This document shows, piece by piece, positions 23,176-29,974 of a stretch of DNA of 32,009 nt. Every line of letters begins with the position of its first letter. Positions within the stretch are counted from its first letter, which is position 1. The position numbers and the translations under genes were made by a program. The notes under the pieces are model-generated. The model was not told the origin of the DNA. It worked only from the letters and a program-made list of their open reading frames with translations, and did not search any database. The stretch is from Acidobacteriota bacterium (lineage in GTDB: Bacteria > Acidobacteriota > Terriglobia > Acidiferrales > UBA7541): NCBI GenBank assembly GCA_003223295.1, contig QHYM01000270.1:1-32009 (forward strand), in the 5' to 3' direction.

Positions 23176-26100
23176 TTAAAAGTGGAATTTCGCGCTGATT
23201 TGGCCGATGCGCGGTTCTCGCGCGCTGGTCACAAGACCGAACTGGCTACCACAGTTCGGGTCGATGTCATTCGTGCAAGTACGGAAGCTGCCGCTTGGGT
23301 TTGTGAACTGCGCATGGTTGAAGATGTTGAAGAATTCCGCGCGAATTTCAAAGGCCAGGGCTTCCTTAATAACAGTGCGCTTCGAAAAGCCGAGGTCGGT
23401 ATTGTTGAGTCCAGGTCCGTGGAAAAACTGGCGATTCGAATTGCCGAATTGTCCCAAGGGACCGGAGGCAAAGGCATCTGGTAGGAAGAAAGTGTTTGCG
23501 CCATTGGGGCCGGATTTGCGCGGGTCTTGAATGACAACGTTGCCGACGCGGTCAGGCACATCCGTATTCCCACTCCCCGTTAGGGACCAGTCTCCGCTCT
23601 GGCGAATTCGGACAGGCAAACCACCGGAAAAACGAGTGATTCCATGGAGCGCCCATCCTTGAGTAAGGCGCTTCGGTGCGCTTTTGAAGGCCCGGTCGAA
23701 GGGAAGCGCCCAGATATAGCTGACGACGAAATTATGAGTCATGTCGAAGGCCGATAGCGAGCGGCTCAGCCGGTGATTCGCGAAGTTCACCCACTGGCCA
23801 AAGCCAGAGGAGTCGTCGATACCTTTTGAGAAGGTATACGCTGCAAGGAAGGTGAGGTCGGCGGCCTTGCGCTCCACCGTCACCTGGGCTGCGTTGTAAT
23901 TCGAGTTGGCAATATTGACGGTAAAGCTGTTGTTCGGGCCGAAGGCAGGTCCGAGTGTGTCCCGCGTCCCAATGACCTGACTCCCATTAGGTAGCGTGTA
24001 AGTGGTCTGCTCACCATTACGTCCGCAAGTGGGCTTAGCGCCCATTGCGTTTAGCTGGGCACAAAGAGCGGGATTACCCGGATTGGCGTCGTACTGCGAA
24101 ATCAATTTGTGGCCCTGCGTTCCGACGTAAGCCAATTTCAAGACGGTCGACTTCGAAATCTCACGCTCGAAGGAAAGATTGTAGTGTTCGGCGTATGGCA
24201 TTCTGTTGTGAATGTCATAACCCGGAGAGTACGATATGGGCAAATAAATCGAATAATCCAAGGTCGCGTTGGCGGGGTCACCTGGAATTGGGAATGTAAA
24301 TGGGAAGCGCGCACCCTGCGAGCTTCCGTCAACGCGCGTCTGGAACGGCAATTCCAAAGTGACAGGGATTTCCGGTTGCCAATACAAGCCAAACGGGGCG
24401 TCACCTACTTCGTAGAACAAGTTCAAGTCCTCAATCGAGGTGTAATAGATGCCGAAAGAGGCGCGGATACTGGACTTGCCAGGACCGCCAAAGACCTTGC
24501 CCAGTGTCCCTTCGCTAAAACCGGGCGAATAAGCAAGGCCGACGCGAGGAGCGAAATTGTTGTAGTGCGTTGGAGCGAGCGTGCTCGGAATACTGGGATC
24601 TCCAGGAACAACCCAACCGAGCGGCGCGGTCGGGAATTGAGTCGATTGCAAGCCGGGCACGATGGTCTCGATTTTGCCTTGGGTGTCATACCACGGCATG
24701 CTGACATCCCAGCGCAGACCCAGATTGAGCGTCAGGTGCGGCTTCACCTTGTAGGTGTCTTGCGCGTATGCGCCCCCATAACGCGTGCGCGAATCCAGAA
24801 ACTGCTGACTGCACTGGTTATAGCCGGAAGACGCGCCCAGTAGGAAGTCGGCGATGTCGTTTCCCGTTTCAGTCCCGTCAAACGTAAAGTCTCCGTTGGG
24901 CGCGCAAGTGTTGCGCTCATTGATTTGCAGATACCGGAACTCGCCACCAAATTTCAGCGTGTGAGAACCATGTACCTTGGAAAATCCGTCGGAAACGTGC
25001 CAAGTGTTATTGGGTTGAAACGTCGTCAGCGTATTGACGCCGATCGAGAAGTTGTTGAAATATTCCGGTGGTACAGTCTCCGGAAACCCCACGGGGCCCG
25101 ACGGATTGATGCCGAGCGTGCCTACGCCGGTAACAAAACCGAGGTCGGAGAGTTTAGCGAAGCTGGACTTGGGCTTGTCAGTAGTAGTAGCGGTGCGAAA
25201 GAAGCTCAAGCGGAACTGGTTCACTGTTGCCGAGCCGAGCATCTTGTTGTTGCTCATGACAAACTGCTGGGTGTGAGAGGGTGTTTCGCTGGAAAACCCG
25301 GGTACGCTGGCATTCAAGGCGTTTACCACATTCGAGCCATCCCAATAGTAGTAGAACGACCAGTTGCCCGTCTTCTGGTTATTGAAGTCGACGCGCTGGC
25401 CAACTTTGTTGTCGCCAGCGGTATTCCTTTGGCTGGCATCGGCAAAGATTCCGGCAACGGGGTCTATATTCCCCAATGGAATATAGGGCAGTAGCTTCGT
25501 CGCTCGAAGGTCGAAAGCGCCCTGGGGAATTACGCCGCCGGGAAAAACACAGCCAGTAACTGGATCGGTATTGGCGCAGCCCGGAAACGAGTAAGGCTCA
25601 TCGGCAACGACCGTCTGGCCGGTTAGTGGATTCAAGCGACTCGTCAGGGTCTGCTCCCAATTCAACGCACAGGTGGCACCTGCCGAGCATGGGGCACTCT
25701 GAACCACAAATGGCTGACCCGTATCGGAGTCCACAAAGGCACTGGTACCGAATTTGCCGTCGCGTTGGTCTTGCGTGGGCAGTTGTACAAGACCTGTGCT
25801 GGCTCCTTTGACCTGGCGAGTACCCTGATAGTCGGTGAACCAGAAGACCTTGTTTTTCCAGAACGGCCCGCCCACTGCATAGCCGAACTGATTGCGCCGA
25901 AGTTCCGCTTTGGTGGGATCAAAGAATCCCCGGGCGTCGAATTTGTCGTTCCGCAGAAACTCGAAGACGGTGCCGTGGATTCCATTGGTACCCGACTTGG
26001 TAATCGCATTCATGACCGCGCCGCTGAATTTTCCGTACTCCGCGTCAAAGCTGTTGGTGATGAGACGAAACTCTTCCACCGAATCAAGATTGGGGACTAG

Positions 26101-26754
26101 GCCGGCACCAAGATTGCGTCCTTCGCTAACATCACCACCGTTGACCAGGAACGCGTTGGCAGTTTCTCGCTGGCCATTCACGGACAGATTGCCGGGGGAA
26201 TCGATATATCCGGAAACGGGCCGGTCTTGCTGGATCGAACCTGACGTGATGGGGACGACTCCAGCTTGCAGCCCGAGAAGGTCGAGGTAGCTACGGCCAT
26301 TCAAGGGCAGGCTAAGCATTTTCCTCGAATCGATTACATCTCCCAATTGCGTGCTTTGTGTTTCCACTTGTACTGCGTTGGCAGTGATTTGGACCTGTTC
26401 TGTGACGCTGCCGACGTCAAGCGTAATGTCGACGCGCAACTGGTCATTCACTTTGACTTCGATGTCGGTTGCTGTGTATGCTCGAAAACCCGTTCCGGTG
26501 GCAGTCAGCTTGTATGTTCCTGCCGGCAGAGCCAGAAAGCGGTAAGAGCCATCCGCACCCGAAGCCGTCTCCTGGCTGAAATTGGTTTGCGCATTGAGGA
26601 CTACAATGCGCGCGCCGGCAACTGTGGCCTGCGAACGATCCCGCACTACGCCCAGAATCGATCCAGTCACATCCGCACGCAGCAGATTCGGGATAGAAAG
26701 TATTGCGAAAGCAAGTAAGAGAGCCGAAACTACATGTTTAAACCGATTTTGCAT
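23176..26754 (-). CDS. Oar-like TonB-dependent receptor with N-terminal carboxypeptidase-regulatory domain
   Basis: About 1,192 residues, outer membrane. Signal peptide (VVSALLLAFAILSIPNLLRA), carboxypeptidase-regulatory (CarboxypepD_reg) domain about 27-110 (GSILGVVRDRSQATVAGARIVV, DGSYRFLALPAGTYKL), plug domain about 120-260 (LPLNGRSYLDLLGLQAGV, NAFLVNGGD, SGAVMNAITKSGTN), then a long beta-barrel ending in Phe (ISAKFHF). Proteins of this size and layout are abundant in Acidobacteriota and are taken to import large substrates such as glycans or peptides; the ligand here is unknown. Being first in a unit with a CBM9-like protein and a PLP enzyme, it may bring the pathway substrate into the periplasm. 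No SusD gene is adjacent. A GGGGGT site precedes the ATG. Confidence 0.92.
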   Translation of the reverse strand: MQNRFKHVVSALLLAFAILSIPNLLRADVTGSILGVVRDRSQATVAGARIVVLNAQTNFSQETASGADGSYRFLALPAGTYKLTATGTGFRAYTATDIEVKVNDQLRVDITLDVGSVTEQVQITANAVQVETQSTQLGDVIDSRKMLSLPLNGRSYLDLLGLQAGVVPITSGSIQQDRPVSGYIDSPGNLSVNGQRETANAFLVNGGDVSEGRNLGAGLVPNLDSVEEFRLITNSFDAEYGKFSGAVMNAITKSGTNGIHGTVFEFLRNDKFDARGFFDPTKAELRRNQFGYAVGGPFWKNKVFWFTDYQGTRQVKGASTGLVQLPTQDQRDGKFGTSAFVDSDTGQPFVVQSAPCSAGATCALNWEQTLTSRLNPLTGQTVVADEPYSFPGCANTDPVTGCVFPGGVIPQGAFDLRATKLLPYIPLGNIDPVAGIFADASQRNTAGDNKVGQRVDFNNQKTGNWSFYYYWDGSNVVNALNASVPGFSSETPSHTQQFVMSNNKMLGSATVNQFRLSFFRTATTTDKPKSSFAKLSDLGFVTGVGTLGINPSGPVGFPETVPPEYFNNFSIGVNTLTTFQPNNTWHVSDGFSKVHGSHTLKFGGEFRYLQINERNTCAPNGDFTFDGTETGNDIADFLLGASSGYNQCSQQFLDSRTRYGGAYAQDTYKVKPHLTLNLGLRWDVSMPWYDTQGKIETIVPGLQSTQFPTAPLGWVVPGDPSIPSTLAPTHYNNFAPRVGLAYSPGFSEGTLGKVFGGPGKSSIRASFGIYYTSIEDLNLFYEVGDAPFGLYWQPEIPVTLELPFQTRVDGSSQGARFPFTFPIPGDPANATLDYSIYLPISYSPGYDIHNRMPYAEHYNLSFEREISKSTVLKLAYVGTQGHKLISQYDANPGNPALCAQLNAMGAKPTCGRNGEQTTYTLPNGSQVIGTRDTLGPAFGPNNSFTVNIANSNYNAAQVTVERKAADLTFLAAYTFSKGIDDSSGFGQWVNFANHRLSRSLSAFDMTHNFVVSYIWALPFDRAFKSAPKRLTQGWALHGITRFSGGLPVRIRQSGDWSLTGSGNTDVPDRVGNVVIQDPRKSGPNGANTFFLPDAFASGPLGQFGNSNRQFFHGPGLNNTDLGFSKRTVIKEALAFEIRAEFFNIFNHAQFTNPSGSFRTCTNDIDPNCGSQFGLVTSAREPRIGQISAKFHF

Positions 26755-27649
26755 TAGGTACCCCCAAGTGGGCGTAGCATGTCACGAAACACTAGAGGCA
26801 ATCAAGCCCGTTGCACACCTTGCGGTGTTCGATACAGCCTGCCTCTCGCGGACGACAAATATGTCGGTCATCACTACTTGGCGGAATCCCTTTACAGGTG
26901 ACCAGGTGGGGTGCTACTTCCTACTTTTCAGGTGGCCACGGCCAGTCTGATCCTGGAGCTTCGCCCGGTTTTTTCTCAAACTCAACGCCACTAGGAACCG
27001 CTTTGATTTTCACAATGGATCGCGAGACCGACTGTATGGAGTTCTTGATCGCGTTAAACGCGCCTTTGCCAGCATCAGCACAGACGGGGCATCGGAATCT
27101 TCCACGAAGAGCCCCTGCATCACGCTTTACCGAGATTTGATGGTGTGTCACAACAAGCGTGGAGCCACGAACAAGTGGAATGCTGAGCGATTAGTGTCGG
27201 CAGGTGATTCAACATCTCCGCTTTTGCTGCCTAGGGAGGAAAAGGGAAACTCATACCTCCATCGAAGTGCCAAGGGAGCGTGTTGGGACCGAATCGCGGA
27301 CGAATCGTGCCGGAAGGAACGACGAAGAACGCAAGGACGGATGATTGACACCACCGCCCCTACCAACCATCCTTCTGATTGGTCGGGACTTAGCAAAAAC
27401 GCGAGGGGGCAAAAGGGGGCAAATAGTCCTGATGAAGCGGTTCGTGCATGAATTCTCAGCGGCGCGGAGTGACACCGGGTCTTGAGGAAAGCCGTCACTA
27501 ACGCTATCCGACTCACCTGCTGCGTGCCGCACTTGCGCAGCCGTTCCCCTTCCGTATTGCCGGACGGCTCCCGGCTCGCGGCTCGCGGCGATCCTCGCCT
27601 CTTCCGCGGTTCAGCGTTACAATCATTCTCACGCGCCGGGGAGGTGCCC
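26755..27649. promoter_or_regulatory. Intergenic region between the divergent TonB receptor and aldo/keto reductase genes
   Basis: About 900 bp. The part near 26755-26900 should hold the receptor promoter; it contains an inverted repeat CGACA-N4-TGTCG (26853-26866), a possible operator about 100 bp before the receptor ATG. A direct repeat CGAATCG-N4-CGAATCG occurs near 27290-27310, and a small GC-rich repeat (GGCTCGC twice) near 27570. One small possible gene on the minus strand is listed separately. I see no RNA gene or mobile-element remnant. Confidence 0.5.
26921..27151 (-). CDS. Possible small hypothetical protein with a CxxC-like Cys pair
   Basis: Frame of 76 residues with a GTG start. 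It contains RFRCPVC, a Lys/Val-rich middle (SIVKIKAVPSGVEFEKK) and a Pro/Trp-rich end (SDWPWPPEK). The composition is more protein-like than that of other frames in this gap, but there is no clear ribosome site and third-position GC is only about half. It belongs to no family I recognise. It could be chance. Confidence 0.3.
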   Translation of the reverse strand: MTHHQISVKRDAGALRGRFRCPVCADAGKGAFNAIKNSIQSVSRSIVKIKAVPSGVEFEKKPGEAPGSDWPWPPEK

Positions 27650-28639
27650 ATGATGAAGGACTTATCCCGCAGAAAATTCCTGGAACGCGTTGGCCTTACG
27701 ACCGCTGGAGTTGGCATTTCGCTTTTCCCCGACGTGGTGGAAGCCCATCCCACTATCGCCTCGCTGCCCAAGCGCACACTCGGCCGAACTCATGCGAAAG
27801 TTTCGATTCTCGCCTTTGGCTGCGGGAGTCGCTTCCTCATGTACGAAGACGAGGAAAAAGCCATTGCTGCGCTGAATCATGCGATCGATCTTGGCATCAC
27901 ATACCTCGACACCGCTTACGCATATGGCGACGGCAAGAGCGAGAGCCGTGTCGGCAAGGTCATGGCCACGCGCCGCAACGACGTCTGGCTGGCCACAAAA
28001 ATTCCCGATCGCACGCGCGACGCCTTCCTCCGGCGCCTCGAAGGCAGCCTCACTCGCCTGCAAACCGATCACCTGGACCTCGTACACATCCACAGCCTCG
28101 GCCAAGCCGACGATCTCGAAAAAATCGAAGCCCCGGATGGTGCACTCAAGGGCTTGCTGGAAGCTCGCGAGCAGAAACTCACGCGGTTCGTCGGCATGAC
28201 CAGCCACACAAATGGCGAAGTTCTTGCCACAGCCATTCAGCGACACGATCTCGATTGCGTGCAGATGGCGCTGAATGCATCGCGCAACGGCCGCTTTGAA
28301 GAACTCGCGCTTCCTGCCGCCAATGCCAAGAATCTCGGCATTATCGCCATGAAGGTCACCGGCCAGGAATTTCTTCTCGGCAACGCTGCCGGCAAAGCCG
28401 ACATCGATTCACTGCTGCGCTATTCCATGAGCTTACCCGTAACCACTGCCGTCGTGGGCATGCCCACTCTCGCCATGCTCGAGCGCAACACCACTATCAC
28501 CAGAAATTTCTCTCCATTAACAAAGGACGAGATGGACCGTCTCCGCCAGCAGCTCACGCCGTCTCGCGATGGCCTCGAGCATCGCCTCTCCGGCCACCTC
28601 GACGGCCCCACGGCCGTCCCCGAACTCTTCTGGGTGTAG
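27650..28639 (+). CDS. Tat-exported aldo/keto reductase
   Basis: About 329 residues. ATG 27650 is chosen because GGGGAGG lies just upstream and the N-terminus is then a Tat signal (LSRRKFLERVGLTTAGVGISL). The frame continues upstream to 27482 without homology. The AKR catalytic tetrad is in place: Asp87 (YLDTAYAYG), Tyr92, Lys117 (LATKI) and His148 (DLVHIH). AKRs need NAD(P)H, which is not free in the periplasm. Tat export of the folded holo-enzyme with bound cofactor would explain this, so it may act as an oxidoreductase with tightly bound NADP. Third codon positions are richer in C/G than in neighbouring genes, a possible sign of separate origin. A short hairpin follows the stop. Confidence 0.87.
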   Translation: MMKDLSRRKFLERVGLTTAGVGISLFPDVVEAHPTIASLPKRTLGRTHAKVSILAFGCGSRFLMYEDEEKAIAALNHAIDLGITYLDTAYAYGDGKSESRVGKVMATRRNDVWLATKIPDRTRDAFLRRLEGSLTRLQTDHLDLVHIHSLGQADDLEKIEAPDGALKGLLEAREQKLTRFVGMTSHTNGEVLATAIQRHDLDCVQMALNASRNGRFEELALPAANAKNLGIIAMKVTGQEFLLGNAAGKADIDSLLRYSMSLPVTTAVVGMPTLAMLERNTTITRNFSPLTKDEMDRLRQQLTPSRDGLEHRLSGHLDGPTAVPELFWV

Positions 28640-28645
28640 TTTCTC

Positions 28646-28661
28646 CTGCGCCAAAGCGCAG
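28646..28661 (+). terminator. Hairpin after the aldo/keto reductase gene
   Basis: CTGCGC-CAAA-GCGCAG, a perfect 6-bp stem six bases after the stop codon. No T-run follows, so termination would be weak or depend on a factor. Confidence 0.35.
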
Positions 28662-28806
28662 CAAAAGCAGAGCGGAATCGAACCCGGGAAGACGGAAAAC
28701 GCAACAAGCCCGAAACCTATGCGGGCAATTTCCACTCGCGAGGCGTGTCGTAGTTCGACTTCAGAAAATAAGGTAATGTCAGATGGCCCAATCATGGAGG
28801 TTGGCC

Positions 28807-29919
28807 ATGTCGACTTTTACCCGGCGTCAATTCAATCGCACCCTGATGGCATCCGTTGGATCGGTTTGGGCGCGCGATGTTGCGGGGAATGCGTCCCAAG
28901 CGAACCAACAGCAGACTTGGGCCGGATCTATCACCGACGTTCCGGGGATCAAAGCCGGTCACTACACCGACTCACGGCGGCCCACAGGTTGCACCGCGTT
29001 GCTTTTCGAAGGCAAAGCTACCGCAGGCGTCGATTACGACGGCTCCGCGCCCGGCTCGCATTTGGGAGTCCTCCTTCAACCCGTGAGTCCAATTGACACG
29101 ATCCATGGACTTCTGCTGACCGGTGGTGGACCCATGGGGCTGGCGGCGGTCGCAGGAGCAGTTCGCTACCTCGAGGAGCACAAGACAGGATTCGATTGGG
29201 GAATTCCCAACGTTCGTGTCCCGATCGTTGTAGGTGCTGTAATCGACGACTTGGCCTTGGGAGATGCGAGAATTCGTCCGGACGCCGACGCCGCTTACAA
29301 AGCCTGCCAGGCAGCCTCCTCGGCGCAACTGGAGGAAGGCAATGTTGGTGTCGGTTCAGGAGCGACGGTCGGGAAGATGCTTAGAAGCAAGGGTTACAAC
29401 GGAATGAAGTCGGGCGTCGCCACATCCAGCCTTCTGCTTGGGGACATCATTATTGGCGCACTGGTTGTGGCGAATTCGGTCGGCGACATCCTGGACCGTC
29501 GCACAGGAAAAATCGTTGCCGGAGCGCTCCGGCATGACGGCAAGGGGTTTGCCAATATTAGCGAAACGCTAAGAAAGCTCGCCGCGAGCGCGGGTTCCTC
29601 TAGCTTAAACATCAGCGATGTACCTCTGCGGAGTACAACGCTCGTTGTGGTTGCAACCAATGTGTCTTTCACAAAGACCGAGCTGACCAAGATTGCGATG
29701 ATGGCTTCAACCGGAGCTGCACGAGCCATCAATCCCTACCACACGAACGGCGACGGTGACTCCACTTTCGCAGTCTCCACCAACAGAATAAGTTCCGACC
29801 TCGGAATCTCTGTGATCGGTGCGTTGGCCGCAGATCTCGTTTCCGAAACTGTGGTTCGCGCTGTCACCCACAGCAAGTCTGTCGAAGGTTGGGTGGCCGT
29901 TCGCGATTTGCAGTTCTAG
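28807..29919 (+). CDS. Tat-exported S58 (DmpA/P1) family peptidase
   Basis: About 370 residues. The P1/DmpA family are self-processing N-terminal-nucleophile aminopeptidases that act on N-terminal or beta-amino-acid peptides. ATG 28807 has a GGAGG site six bases upstream (28796-28800) and gives the Tat signal FTRRQFNRTLMASVGSV; an upstream ATG at 28783 is less likely. Family segments seen: ITDVPGIKAGHYTD, LLTGGGPMGLAAVAGAVRYLEE, VGSGATVGKML, and SVGDILDR. The probable processing site and nucleophile are in LRSTTLVVVATN (Ser/Thr), followed by GAARAINPYHTNGDGDSTFA. It follows the aldo/keto reductase with a 167-bp gap and may be a separate unit. Confidence 0.87.
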   Translation: MSTFTRRQFNRTLMASVGSVWARDVAGNASQANQQQTWAGSITDVPGIKAGHYTDSRRPTGCTALLFEGKATAGVDYDGSAPGSHLGVLLQPVSPIDTIHGLLLTGGGPMGLAAVAGAVRYLEEHKTGFDWGIPNVRVPIVVGAVIDDLALGDARIRPDADAAYKACQAASSAQLEEGNVGVGSGATVGKMLRSKGYNGMKSGVATSSLLLGDIIIGALVVANSVGDILDRRTGKIVAGALRHDGKGFANISETLRKLAASAGSSSLNISDVPLRSTTLVVVATNVSFTKTELTKIAMMASTGAARAINPYHTNGDGDSTFAVSTNRISSDLGISVIGALAADLVSETVVRAVTHSKSVEGWVAVRDLQF

Positions 29920-29974
29920 CTTCGCGGTGCTGAGAAATATGACGCCGGTTCGTCAGGACACATTTTGCAAGCTG

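Noticed and set aside
24109-24843. 244-residue open frame on the plus strand
   Set aside because: Antisense inside the TonB receptor barrel; no similarity to any family I recognise.
27148-27777. 209-residue minus-strand frame overlapping the start of the aldo/keto reductase
   Set aside because: Arg/Ser-rich low-quality sequence; overlaps a well-supported gene on the other strand.
28670-28690. tRNA-like T-arm sequence GGTTCGATTCC on the minus strand after the aldo/keto reductase gene
   Set aside because: The T-stem does not pair beyond two bases, and no D-arm, anticodon arm or acceptor stem is found. Probably chance.
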